The notes: generated from the sequence alone by a model not told the origin. Counted from the stretch's first letter, positions 25,217 through 35,408 are shown. The stretch: 64,000 bases of DNA from Trichothermofontia sp964536415 (GCA_964536415.1 CAZHXN010000005.1:1-64000); one strand, 5' to 3'. Numbers and translations: made by a program.

Positions 25217-26762
25217 TTAAAGAGTGAATGTAATCTTTCTCAAAGTTAAATGATAAATTTGTCTGTTGACATTGTTCAATTGTTTTTTTAAAGTCTCAAT
25301 TAAAGTCTCAATTCTGATTTTGTCTTCTCGGCTAAATTTCCCATCTTGAATTTTTTTTGCTAGTTCTGCTAGAGAAAACGCTTCTTGCGAAAGCTTATCT
25401 CTGCGCCTTAACACTATCGCACTCAATTCTTCTAAAATACGCTCCTTATCTCGGTCTACATGACTTTGTGAATAAGGAGATTTTAAACTTCGCGTTTCAT
25501 CATCGAAAAACCGTAAGGAATCATAAAACAAAATATTATCATCAAGAAAGTTGATGTTATGACCTTCAAAAGAATCTCTGATTTGGTTGTGTCTAACTCT
25601 TATACCCTCTTCTCGATTTTCAACCTGCCCATTTTGACCCATAACCTTTGTTAGCTCACCCTGCCTAGGCATAACCAGAACTGCAAGCTTTGTATCTATA
25701 TCTTTAGACTCAGGGGTGAGATATTTTCCGATTATCCCAACGACATTTGTTGGCGCGTCAGGAAATTTCTCTGTAAAAATACAAATCGTTGCATTGTTAT
25801 CTCTGATATAGCGGGATAGATCTTCTCTATCTTTCCCTTCATCAATGCCTCGGGTGTCAATAATCGACCTGAATGGATATTTGCTTAAATCAAGTATTTC
25901 TGGACTTAAATATATATAGATCCTACGTGGAATAGAAACGTCCGATAAGGCACAGAGATTCAGCTTATTGAATGTGTCTTTGATCCACTTTTTTTGAATT
26001 AAAAGCGTTTCCCTATTCTCAAGGCTAGGTTCAATTCGAGTAGTTGTCCTACTTGATAATCGTGCACGGCTAATAACTTCATCTTTAAAATCTTTATAGT
26101 TTGTATATTGGCTTGCTAGATTAGCAGCCTCATCAACCTCATCAACTTGAGTCTTTTTGCGAGTAACCTCCTTTAATCCAACTAAGTTTCTTATTGCTCT
26201 TTTTAGTTCAGCAGGAAGGTAATCTGATTAGTTCAGCAGGAAGGTAATCTGATCCTTCTAATTCATGTTCCGAGATATCTGAGTCTTCGTTGGTATTTGG
26301 ATGCACCCTCTTCCAAATATAAGTACAAAATATCTCTATCAATTCCTTTACTTCTTGCTCTAAGTATGGATCTATCTTTAGGCTGATTTCTTCACTTGTT
26401 CCGATCACGACCTCACATATCGTGGTTCTACCTGAGCCTGTAGCTAGAATCTCCTTTATACTCTGAATTTAAAGCTTCTCATTGTCAATATGATGGAGTG
26501 TATCCTCCTCTAGAAGCAGATTGAATAAATGGCAAATAGCTGTTGTTTTGCCTACTCCAACTTTGCCAATAAAAGCCAGGTCATATTTCTCAATTTCAAG
26601 CAATTGTTTAACTCGTGATAGCCTTTCAGATATGCTACGCAGCGCCCAAAGCTTCCTTAGTGTTTTGACACTTTTCTTGCTTTTGCTTTTCTCTACTCTT
26701 TTTTGAAAACTATCAATTTCGTATAGAGTCGTCGCAATTAGGTCAAATGCTTCGATGCTCAT
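25217..26762 (-). pseudogene. Disrupted P-loop GTPase-like gene
   Basis: Three same-strand pieces join into one gene of about 506 codons after two corrections. The first piece (26762-26469) ends at a TAA, but the same frame continues through IKEILATGSGRTTICEV to 26208. There, a perfect 25-bp tandem duplication (26204-26253) shifts the frame into a stop; with one unit removed the frame reads on without a break through RIYIYLSPEIL, SIIDTRGIDEGKDRED and into the piece that starts MPRQGELTK (25672-25217). Motifs are Walker A GKVGVGKTT (66-74), a TGSGRTT segment and a DxxG-like DTRG, so it resembles large or dynamin-like GTPases. The C-terminus is helical. It heads the island genes; function unknown. 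Confidence 0.75.
26204..26253. repeat. 25-bp tandem duplication
   Basis: Two perfect adjacent copies of the same 25-bp unit (26204-26228 and 26229-26253), beginning TAGTTCAGCAGGAAGG. Since 25 is not a multiple of 3, the duplication frameshifts the GTPase-like gene. Identical units suggest it is recent, or an assembly error. Confidence 0.9.
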
Positions 26763-26874
26763 GGAATCTACTCAAGTATTTATGATGAAAGTATATATCC
26801 TAATCTAACACATAATGTGCTCTACTGAGAGAGCACATCGTACAGTCTACTGGTCTAGTTTACCCAGCTACCCC

Positions 26875-28023
26875 CTAATACCCCCCATCCTCATACTCAG
26901 GAGCCGGGGCCTTTTGCTTCTTCGGTAAATTCAGCGGTTGCGCTGAGTGCGGGGGTTCCTCCTCATCCGCCCAGGCATCCCCTTCCAGGTCTTCGTATTC
27001 ATCGGCACGCGAGTCTACGGCTGGGGGTTCGGGTTCGCGGACGGTACGGGCTGTGTAGCCATGCCGATCGCGCTCATCATAGCTTTCATAATCCTCATAC
27101 TCGTGATCGTACGCCTCATCCTCCGCATCATCCCAATTGCCCGCCTCTTCCTCATACTCATCCTCATAGCGGCGCGACTCTGGATAGCGACTGGATTCCT
27201 CATAGCGCTTTGCCTCCCCATAGCGCACTGGCTCCTCATAGGGCGGCTCCTCATAGCGCATCGCCCGGTCCTCTGCCTGCCGCAGCGGTCGCCGCATGGG
27301 TTCTGGTTCTTCCTCCCAATCGTCCTCACTCCAGGCACTCTCTACCGCCCGTGTCGTTCGTGCGGGTGGATAGGTCATCGAAGTTGCCCGCACCGGCGCA
27401 CCCGTCCCCAACTGATTCGTTGCCGGTGTTGTTGGGATCACATACTCTTCTTCCTCATCCCGCTCCCACGGCGGCGCACCAATCCCCAACCGCTCCATCA
27501 CGCCCACACTCACTTGATTCAGGCGTTCCTCTGCCCCCTCAAAGACAATAATGCGATCGGGGCCACTGCTGACAATTTCCGTCACTGGTAGCTCATAGGT
27601 GCTGACAATCTGTTCCGGGACCGCCGGAATCCCCAACGAGTCAATCAGCAACGACTCCAGCTTGCCCGTTTCCACATTGAACTTAAAACCGCGCACCTGG
27701 CCCAGCAATTCCCCCGCCTCCGTGATCACCTCACTGCGGATCACCCGGCTCAGACCATCAATATCAATATCCGCGATCGCATTCTCATCATCCACCAGGA
27801 TCACATCCCCGATCTGGCGAATACTCGTCAGCAGCATATAGTTGGGGACCCCGGGAATCATGCGAGCAAGGGCATTGTCGCGTAGGCCTAGCGCCACCAC
27901 CTCCCGGCGATCGACATCGACCAACACTTCACTCACCACCCCTAAGCGTTTGCCCGTCGTGCGGGTAATCACCTGGGTGCCAAGCAGATCAGAACGTTGC
28001 CAGATTCTATCGGAGATCATCAT
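26875..28023 (-). CDS. PRC-barrel protein with charged tail
   Basis: A 382-aa protein. The N-terminal part (about 1-165) holds two PRC-barrel units, each with the strand pattern G-x-V-x-D-hydrophobic: GTQVITRTTGKRLGVVSEVL and then EVITEAGELLGQVRGFKFN. The remainder is low-complexity and probably disordered, rich in Glu, Arg, Tyr and Pro, with short repeats around YEEP, RYEE and RYPESRRYED. PRC-barrels mediate protein-protein contacts, for example in RimM and photosynthetic proteins; in cyanobacteria similar proteins are of unknown role. The tail may bind polyanions or proteins (inference). Confidence 0.8.
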   Translation of the reverse strand: MMISDRIWQRSDLLGTQVITRTTGKRLGVVSEVLVDVDRREVVALGLRDNALARMIPGVPNYMLLTSIRQIGDVILVDDENAIADIDIDGLSRVIRSEVITEAGELLGQVRGFKFNVETGKLESLLIDSLGIPAVPEQIVSTYELPVTEIVSSGPDRIIVFEGAEERLNQVSVGVMERLGIGAPPWERDEEEEYVIPTTPATNQLGTGAPVRATSMTYPPARTTRAVESAWSEDDWEEEPEPMRRPLRQAEDRAMRYEEPPYEEPVRYGEAKRYEESSRYPESRRYEDEYEEEAGNWDDAEDEAYDHEYEDYESYDERDRHGYTARTVREPEPPAVDSRADEYEDLEGDAWADEEEPPHSAQPLNLPKKQKAPAPEYEDGGY

Positions 28024-28159
28024 TAGGGGGAAGGTGTGACTAAACGCAAAACACCGATACGGAACTTAACATAGCAAAGAACAGAGGGGCATACGGTCAG
28101 AAGACGGTCGGGTTTACCACCCCCTACGATTCTTGCACAGACAGACTGTCAACCCGCCC

Positions 28160-31100
28160 CTACTGGGACGCCCGCTTCGGCTCTAGGGTAATCCCCAACA
28201 CTTGGGTATGTGCTCCACGGGCTTGGGTCACCCCGATCGTCCGTTCTGACGCCTCAATCATCGGTCGCCGCAGACTGACGACAATAAATTGCGCCTGCTG
28301 TGCCTGCTGTCTGATCATTCTAGCTAATCGCTCCACGTTTGCTCCATCCAGAAACATATCCACCTCATCAAAGGAGTAAAACGGTGAGGGTCGATAGCGT
28401 TGCAGGGCAAAGATAAAACTCAGCGCCGTCAGCGACTTTTCCCCCCCCGACATCGACGCTAACCGCCGCACGGGTTTTCCCTTCGGGTGGGCCACCAAGT
28501 TCAAGCCGCCATTAAAGGGATCTTCGGGATCATCCAGTTGCAAATGGCCGTCCCCCTCCGACAGTTCCGCAAAAATCGTGCGGAAGTTCGCATCCACCGC
28601 GTTATAGGCTTCCATAAAGGCCTGTTGCCGCAAGGTCGTAAAGTTCTCCACCCGCAGCAACAACTCCGTCCGCTCCGACTCCAGCGTCGTCAGCTTCTCG
28701 CTCAATTCCGCTAGCCGGGTTTCCACGCGATCGTACTCCTCCAGCGCCAGCATATTCACCGGTTCCATCGCCTGGATACGCTTTTGCAGGCTGCGTAATT
28801 CTTGTTGCAGTTGCTCCAATCCCAGATCTGCCGGGACCGCCGGCAAGGGATCGGGGAGTTTGGCCGCCAATGCTGCCTGCTGGTCCCGCACGGTTGCCAA
28901 TTCGGCTTGCCGCGCTTGTTGGGTTTCCAGGAGTTTCTGGATTTGCCATTCCTGCTGTTGCTGCTGGGTTTGCTGCTCGCGCAGTTGCCGCTCTAGGCGA
29001 TCGCGGTTGGCCCGTTCCGCCCCTAGGCGTTGCTCCAATTGGGCCAAGGCCGCCTGGGTTTGCTGAATTTGCGCCGAGAGTGCCGCCTGCTGCTCGCCGA
29101 GGGTTGCTCCCTGATTCAATAATTGCGTTTGTTGCTCCCGGAGTTCTTGTTGCCGCTGTTGGGTTTGTTGTCCCTTAGCCTGCAACCGCTGCTGCTGAAG
29201 CGCCAGATCCTGGAGCCGCTGTTCCGCTGCCCGCAGAGCCAACTCGCGCTGTTGCAGATCGGCCTCCTGGGTTTTCACCGTTGCCTGCCGTTCCTGCCAC
29301 TCGCGATGGGTTTGGGAGGTTTCCAGCACCGAGAGTTCATGCTGCCGCTCTTGCAGACGGGCCATCAGTTTGGGGATTTCCTGATCCAGAGCCTGTAACC
29401 GTTCCTGGGCTGTAGCCTGCTCCTGGCGATATTGGGTGAGTTGGGCCTGAAGTTGTTGGCGCTGTTGCTCTAGGCGATCGCGCAGGGTTTGCACTTGGTG
29501 TTGCCGTAGTTCTAGTTCTCGCGCCTGCTGCCGTGCTTCGGTCAAACTGCGTTCCTGTTGCTGGATCTGTTGTTGCAACCGTTCGCCGTTACGCCAAGCC
29601 TGATTGAGAATGCGATCGATTTCCCCCAGCCGTTCCCGCAATTCCAGCACTTCCGCCGACTCTGCCGCCTCCACCGTGCCAAAGTGCAAGCCGCCGCCCC
29701 GCTGGCTCTGGCTGCCCCCAGTCATCGCGCCACTGGTCTCGAGCAACTCCCCGTCCAGGGTGACCATGCGCAANNNNNNNNNNCAGGTGCCGACGGGCTG
29801 TCTCTAGATCGGCAAATACCACCGTCTGGCCGAACACATAGGCAAACACCGTGGCATAGCGGCGATCGTAGTCAATCAAATTCACCGCATAGTCGATCGC
29901 CCCCTCCGCCCGTAGCAGCGCGGGCTGGGTCGTGGACACCGACAACTTATTGAGAGGCAAAAACGTTGCCCGTCCGGCCCGCCGTTCCTTCAGCAGGGCG
30001 ATCGCTGCCGCCGCCACCGCGTCATCCTCTACCACCAGATGCCCCAACCGCGCCCCCGCCGCCGTCTCCAGCGCTAACTGATAGCGGGCATCAACGCGCC
30101 CCAATTGCGCCACTAAGCCACACACCCCCGCTAATCCCGATTGCAGGATCACCTGGGTGGCATGGGTACCCTGGGTTTCGCGCAACGCCTGGGTTTGCGC
30201 TTCGAGTTTATCCAATTGGCGTTGTTTCTCCCGTTGCTCCCGCAGGAGGCGAGTCTGGGTTTCCTGTTGCAACTGCCATTCCTGCTGATCGGCACTGAGG
30301 CGGGCCGCGATCGCCCGCACCTGCTCCTGAAGCGGGGCCAATTGCTGATGAAGTTGCTGCCGTTCCCGTTCCTGCGCCGCGATTTCCTGCTCGATCGTCT
30401 GTAAACGCGGCGTTTGTTCCTGAATCTGACGCGCTAACTGGTTGGCCCGTTCTTGCAACGACGCCTGCTCCTGACGCTGGGGACCCAAGCTAGCCTGCAA
30501 ACTTTCAACCTGGTGATAGAGCGTCGTCTGGCGTTCCACCCAGGCTTGCGACTGGGCGGCAATTTGGGCGACGGCCTCCCGACTGCGGCTAAGCTGGGCC
30601 TGGGCACGATCGCGTTGCTCCTGTAACGTTGCCAGTTCCACCGTCAAACTGGCCGTTTCAGCCTCCAACCGCGCTTGCTCCTGTTGACACTCCTGTAATT
30701 CCTGCTGGGTGCGGGTGAGTTGCTCCCGGAGCGCGGCCTCCGCTGTAGCCAGATCGTGCTGTTGGCGTTGGCGTTGGCGCTGTTCTGCCTCTTGGGTCGC
30801 GAGGGTTGATTGCAGGACCAGCAGTTCCTCCTCACCCAGGGCCTTAACCTGGGCATTGAGTTGCTCCAGGGTTTCGCTGGTCTGGCGAATGGTTTCGTGG
30901 AGCGCCGCCAGGTGTTCCCGCAGATCGAGCAAGGTGCGATCGCCCTGGGCAATTTGTTCCGTCAGCCGCTGGTGCAATTGCTGCAAATGGCGGTGGTGGA
31001 TCACTCCTTCCCACTGCTCCTTGGTCTGGAGTTCCTGGCGCAATTGCTGATACTTCTCGGCCTTGAGCCGATCCTGGGCGAGGCGATCGCGGCTTTGGAT

Positions 31101-31820
31101 CAACTCCCGTTCAATAATCCGACAGCGATCCTCCCGTTCCTTGACCGCATCCAGCTTGCTGCGGGCCTGGTCGATTTTGCGATCGAAGGCGGCGACCCCG
31201 GCCAGTTCATCAATAATTTGGCGGCGATCGCGAGGGTTCATGGAAATAATCCCGGTCACGTCCCCTTGCAGGACAACGTTATAGCCTTCTGGGTAGATGC
31301 GCAGGCGGTTGAGTTGCTCGTGCAGTTGGCTGAGGGTGCAGGGTTCACCGTTGATGTAGTAGGTGGAGGTATAGGTCCCCTGCTGCGTCACGCGCAGCTT
31401 CCGGGTCACGCTCCATTCACCGCTGGTCGTGGCTGCCGGTAGCGGTTCCGGTGACGGGACCGAGGTTGCCAGCGGATCGAAATCCCCGTTATCGGCGTCA
31501 GTGGCGATCGCGGCCTGTTCCGCCGCCACCTGGGTACTGGGCAAAACTTCCCCCTCCAGGTCAAACGTCACCGTCACACTGGCCTCCACCGTCGCCCGTC
31601 CCCGCGTACTGTGGGTTTGGTTCACCAGGTCCGGCAACCGTTCCGCCCGCATTCCCTTAGAACTGGAAAGACCCAGGGCAAAGAGCAGCGCATCGAGGAT
31701 ATTGGACTTGCCTGAACCATTGGGACCAGAAATCACAGTAAATCCGGGCAGCAACGGAATCTGGGTCGTGCCGCCAAAGGATTTGAAGTGGGATAGCTCA
31801 ACGCGCTTGATGTAGACCAT
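28160..31820 (-). CDS. smc: Chromosome segregation SMC protein, gap-split
   Basis: Bacterial condensin core ATPase that organises and segregates the chromosome with ScpA and ScpB. The N-terminal head (Walker A GPNGSGKSNILDALLFALG, residues ~32-50), a long coiled coil, the hinge (QSGLAGVCGLVAQLGRVDARYQ...), the second coiled coil and the C-terminal head (LVAHPKGKPVRRLASMSGGEKSLTALSF, Walker B FYSFDEVDMFLDG) are all present, together about 1216 aa. Ten Ns at 29774-29783 interrupt it. Codons end exactly at each side of the gap, so a real gap of a multiple of 3 (probably 2-3 codons between TARRHL and RMVTLDGELLE) would restore one frame; it is an assembly gap, not a true break. Confidence 0.93.
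29774..29783. other. 10-N assembly gap inside smc
   Basis: A run of ten undetermined bases. Frame analysis shows the true length cannot be 10: the smc reading frame is in register on both sides only for a multiple of 3. It is a placeholder from scaffolding. Confidence 0.98.
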
Positions 31821-31936
31821 GCCGGCCTAGGGGGCACCTGGAATTGGGTACAAATTTACTGCATCTCTAGGGAAATCGCAAGCGATAAAGGGTGCCCAAT
31901 AGGGTAGCATACGGCTTCAGATTCTTGACTTTGCCC

Positions 31937-32839
31937 ATGCGACGCGATTCAATTTTTTATCGCCTTTTTCAACAGTCCCCGGCCCTGCTGTTTGAGTTGA
32001 TCCCGCAGCCCCCGGCCAATGTCAAGGACTACGGCTTTGCCACGATCGCGGTCAAAGAACCCCGCTTTGAAATCGATGGCGTCTTCATCCCCCCACCCAC
32101 CGATCCTCCCGGTATCGTCTTTTTTGGCGAGGTGCAGTTCCAAAAGGATGAGTACTTTTATGAGCGGCTCTTCGCCGAAATCTTTCTGTTTTTCTATCGC
32201 TACCGCACCGACTACACTGACTGGCGGGTGGTGATCATTTATCCCAGCCGCCGGGTTGAGCAGGACAATACCGCCCCCTATGACACCTTACTCAACTCTG
32301 AGCGGGTGCATCGCATCTATCTGGATGAGTTGGGGGAGATTGACCAGTTACCGTTGGGGGTGGCGCTGATGGTGTTAACGATCGTCCCGGAGCGCCAAGC
32401 CCCCGATCGTGCCCGTGCCTTGATTAGCCGTGTCCAGCAGGAAGCGCCCGCCTCAGGCAATGGTCAGGCGATAATAGACATGATCACGACGATCATCGCG
32501 TACAAATTTACGAATTTGAGCCGACAGGAGGTGGAAGCCATGTTGGGGATACAGCTTGCCGACACACGCATCTATCGCGAAGCCAAGGAAGAAGGTCGTC
32601 AGGAGGGATTACAGGAGGGACTGCAACAGGGGTTGCAACAAGGGCTACAACAGGGATTGCAACAGGGAGAGTCCGCCTTGATTGTGCGACTGTTGCAACG
32701 GCGCTTGGGCCGCTTGGATGCTGACTTGGTGGCACAAATTCAAGCATTACCTGTTCCCCAACTGGAAGCGTTAGGGGAAGCTTTGCTGGAGTTTACTCAT
32801 ATGGCTGATTTGAACAACTGGTTGGCACAACACCAGTAG
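31937..32839 (+). CDS. Rpn/DUF2887-DUF4351 family protein
   Basis: About 300 aa of the Rpn family (PD-(D/E)XK nuclease-like, recombination-promoting). The N-terminus MRRDSIFYRLFQQSPALLFEL is the family start, so ATG 31937 is used rather than GTG 31892. Then come EIDGVFIPP and FFGEVQFQKDEYFYERLF, which carry the D...ExQ catalytic pattern. A charged helix follows (about 220-240) with five 12-bp codon repeats encoding GLQE/GLQQ, and the DUF4351 C-terminal helical domain (ALIVRLLQRRLGRL, LPVPQLEALGEALLEF). Members are numerous and variable in cyanobacterial genomes. It stands alone here. Confidence 0.85.
   Translation: MRRDSIFYRLFQQSPALLFELIPQPPANVKDYGFATIAVKEPRFEIDGVFIPPPTDPPGIVFFGEVQFQKDEYFYERLFAEIFLFFYRYRTDYTDWRVVIIYPSRRVEQDNTAPYDTLLNSERVHRIYLDELGEIDQLPLGVALMVLTIVPERQAPDRARALISRVQQEAPASGNGQAIIDMITTIIAYKFTNLSRQEVEAMLGIQLADTRIYREAKEEGRQEGLQEGLQQGLQQGLQQGLQQGESALIVRLLQRRLGRLDADLVAQIQALPVPQLEALGEALLEFTHMADLNNWLAQHQ
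32603..32662 (+). repeat. 12-bp codon repeat in Rpn gene
   Basis: Five units of the type GAGGGATTACAG / CAGGGGTTGCAA, in frame, encode EGLQ/QGLQ. The unit length keeps the frame, so unit number can vary by slippage and change the linker before DUF4351. Confidence 0.8.
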
Positions 32840-32904
32840 ACCGAAAGCCCGAAAAGCCATTGTGGGGTAGCATCCCGCCTGCCGTCCAGATAACCGAGAC
32901 GGCT
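32834..32904 (+). repeat. Gene-end repeat, family B
   Basis: Starts CAGTAGACCGAAAG, runs through TTGTGGGGTAGCATCCCGCC and ends GAGACGGCT. The same string order occurs at 48748-48811, and the middle also at 10150-10190. The Rpn stop codon TAG (32837-32839) lies inside this copy. Confidence 0.7.
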
Positions 32905-33008
32905 TGTCGTGTCAACCACTCGCAAAACTGGCACAGGACTGCTATCAATGGGGGAACTCAGAACCTAGCCTGACAACAGGAACCTATATTTAGCCTCAGG
33001 GTTTGTTT

Positions 33009-34244
33009 ATGTTGGCATTTTTTCGACGCATCACGCGCCTGTTCGTGCGCAAGTCCACCCAGGTTGCCCAGGAACCCCTCAATCGGGTGAGTTTAATTAT
33101 TCTGATTCTGGTCGATATCTTCGTCCTGATCAACGTCTTTAGTGGTCTGGACAATATTGCCAACTGGCCCCTCAGCCCGGATGAAACCTTTCCCTGCTAT
33201 GGGGCCTACCAAACCTATCAAAATGAACGGGAACGACAGGACCCTTTCCAGGTTGATACCCAGACGATCGCCCAAGTCATTGCTGATGCCCAAGCGTGGC
33301 AACCGCCCCCCGACGATCGCCACCGCATTGGCAGCGTTAATCCCCTCTGCGTTGAGCATAAACGCCTGAAGCAAGCAGTTCCCACCCCAGAGAATGTGCA
33401 ACGACAAGATACGATCGCGACTCTGAAAACCGAGATCGACAAACTCAAACAAACGATCGCGACGCTCCAGGCCCAATACGATTCAACACTGTTGGAGAAA
33501 ATTGCCGAACAAGATCCGCAACAATCTATTAACCAGTCAACAGCAGAAAGGACGAAGGCAGATATTGAAAGCGCCAAACGTCAAATCCAGGAGAAACAAC
33601 AACAGATTAAAGAACTCCAGCAGGAATTACTGGCTACCCCGGTTGCGATCGCCTATCTGGATGCCGTGGGTAACCAGGAAACCTATGCGACCCTGAAGCG
33701 AGGCTATGAATCGGCGCAATTCTGGTATCCCAATCTCCAATTTTTACTACAACTGCTGTTTCTCGCTCCCCTGATCGCGATCGCCTACTGGTGGCATATT
33801 CATGCCGTCAATCACCAGCGGGGACTACAGGTGCTCCTGAGTTGGCATTTGCTCCTGATCTTCTGCATTCCCTTACTGATCAAGATCTTTACCTTCCTCC
33901 AATTTGGTAACCTGGTTCGTTGGGTAACGGATCTAATCGTTGCTCTTGTGGGTGGCCTCTTATTTGTCGCCAGTTATCTGTTAATCCTGTTTATTCCTCT
34001 CCTGGGATTTGGGCTGATCAAGTTCCTCCAGCGCTTTGTCTTTAATCCTAAAATCCAGGCAAAAAAACGGATTCAGAAATCTCGCTGTATTCAATGCAAT
34101 GCCCGCTTGCGAACGGCTGATCCCTACTGTCCCCACTGTGGCTTTGATCAATACCAGACGTGCCCCCATTGCCACCACCGCACCTACAAGTTTTCCCATT
34201 ACTGTCGTGCCTGTGGTGAACCTTTACAGTCCAGCGAAGGATAG
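33009..34244 (+). CDS. Zinc-ribbon membrane protein
   Basis: A 411-aa protein with an N-terminal transmembrane helix (about 27-45), a long extracytoplasmic region whose middle is a coiled coil (about 130-205, IATLKTEIDKLKQTIATLQAQY), a second coiled-coil-like piece, and four hydrophobic helices (about 235-345). A C-terminal cytoplasmic double zinc ribbon (about 355-405) has CIQCNARL, CPHCGF, CPHCHH and CRACGE. The ribbon resembles those in many uncharacterised cyanobacterial proteins. ATG 33009 is preferred to a TTG at 33003. Function unknown; a sensor or scaffold is possible. Confidence 0.75.
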   Translation: MLAFFRRITRLFVRKSTQVAQEPLNRVSLIILILVDIFVLINVFSGLDNIANWPLSPDETFPCYGAYQTYQNERERQDPFQVDTQTIAQVIADAQAWQPPPDDRHRIGSVNPLCVEHKRLKQAVPTPENVQRQDTIATLKTEIDKLKQTIATLQAQYDSTLLEKIAEQDPQQSINQSTAERTKADIESAKRQIQEKQQQIKELQQELLATPVAIAYLDAVGNQETYATLKRGYESAQFWYPNLQFLLQLLFLAPLIAIAYWWHIHAVNHQRGLQVLLSWHLLLIFCIPLLIKIFTFLQFGNLVRWVTDLIVALVGGLLFVASYLLILFIPLLGFGLIKFLQRFVFNPKIQAKKRIQKSRCIQCNARLRTADPYCPHCGFDQYQTCPHCHHRTYKFSHYCRACGEPLQSSEG

Positions 34245-34253
34245 GCCATCCGT

Positions 34254-34871
34254 CTAGATAAAACACACCATCTCCGGACGATTGGGACAAACACGACGGC
34301 TCAGGGGATTATTGCTGAAATACAGGCGACTCAGATTGGGCATGGCAAAGAGCATCGAGACCGTGTTGTTGGCACCGCTGATCCGATTCGATTCCAGATA
34401 GAGAGTATGCAAATTCTGCAACGATCGCAGCGGCGTAATGTTGGAAATTTGGTTGGCCCGCAGGGATAAAATCTCTAGATTCACTAACCCACTGAGGGGG
34501 CGTAGATCTTGGATTTGGTTAGAACCCATGTAAAGCTGCGTTAGGTTCGTCAAACCGGCTAGCAGATCCAGATCTCGAATGCGATTCACGCCCAAATACA
34601 ACACGCGCAGATTGGTTAAGCCCGCTAGGGGACTTAAATCTGTAATTTGATTGTCATGCAAAATTAAAAATTGCAGATTTTTCATATCCGCTAGTGGCAC
34701 AAGATCAGAAATTTCCTGACTGGCCAGATTGAGTGTGACAAAACTCCCCAGTTGCATCCCAGCCAAAGTACATTTGTTCGTACTCACTTCATCCATCAGC
34801 GCTGCGATCGTATGCTGGGTGGCTTCGGGTAAATCGTCCGGACTGCGTATCACCTCAGCTTTGTCCGTCAT
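34254..34871 (-). CDS. Leucine-rich repeat protein
   Basis: A 205-aa protein made mainly of internalin-like 22-residue leucine-rich repeats (about residues 46-175), e.g. NLQFLILHDNQITDLSPLAGL, NLRVLYLGVNRIRDLDLLAGL, NLTQLYMGSNQIQDLRPLSGL, in at least five to six units. No signal peptide or membrane segment is seen, so it is probably cytoplasmic and binds a protein partner. The stop is 9 bp from that of the convergent zinc-ribbon gene. Confidence 0.85.
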   Translation of the reverse strand: MTDKAEVIRSPDDLPEATQHTIAALMDEVSTNKCTLAGMQLGSFVTLNLASQEISDLVPLADMKNLQFLILHDNQITDLSPLAGLTNLRVLYLGVNRIRDLDLLAGLTNLTQLYMGSNQIQDLRPLSGLVNLEILSLRANQISNITPLRSLQNLHTLYLESNRISGANNTVSMLFAMPNLSRLYFSNNPLSRRVCPNRPEMVCFI

Positions 34872-35077
34872 ACCCTCATCATGAACCAGTTGTACAGGGC
34901 TAGCCCACTGGGTAGACTATGACTCAGGTGCTTAATCGTACCATACTGTGTGCCCTTCCCCCACACCACTGATGCGCAGGGATAGTCAGGGTATCTAGAG
35001 TAAAGATTAAGTTGCCAACCCTTTATCCATACCTGGCTTACACTAGAAGAAAATCAAGTTTTTGGGAGCAATTGTGG

Positions 35078-35317
35078 ATGGAAATTTCTCGACCCCAAGC
35101 ACCAGCCCCAACCCCCGAAGAGTTGGAAGATCTGGAGAAACTAAAAGCGGTCATCGATCGCGCGGTTGCTGATGGCAAAATTACTCAAGGGGAACTTGCC
35201 CAGATTCGAGCAGTCACGACCCATGATGGCAAAATTACACCCCAGGAAGTTGAACTCTACCGCACACTAATTATCGAAAAGATTAATAAAGGAGAACTAA
35301 CTTGGGGCTGGCATTGA
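35078..35317 (+). CDS. Small EF-hand-like acidic protein
   Basis: A 79-aa protein from ATG 35078 (GGGAG 9 nt upstream; the frame is open upstream without a conserved look). It contains two EF-hand-like loops, ADGKITQGELAQI and HDGKITPQEVELYRTLI, each with D-G-K-I-T-x-x-E. They are shorter than classic EF-hands, so calcium binding is unproven. A Pro-rich start precedes them. An intrinsic terminator follows at 35409. No known family is assigned. Confidence 0.65.
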   Translation: MEISRPQAPAPTPEELEDLEKLKAVIDRAVADGKITQGELAQIRAVTTHDGKITPQEVELYRTLIIEKINKGELTWGWH

Positions 35318-35408
35318 TGTGTCTATCCCCTGCAAACATCACTCGTCTGCGAACATCACTCCTGGAAGTTCTGTATATGCTCAGCTTTTCCGATCGTTGC
35401 CTTTGATC

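Noticed and set aside
26947..27591. A long Ile/Leu-rich plus-strand ORF
   Set aside because: Antisense to the charged tail of the PRC-barrel gene, whose codon pattern creates an artificial hydrophobic frame.
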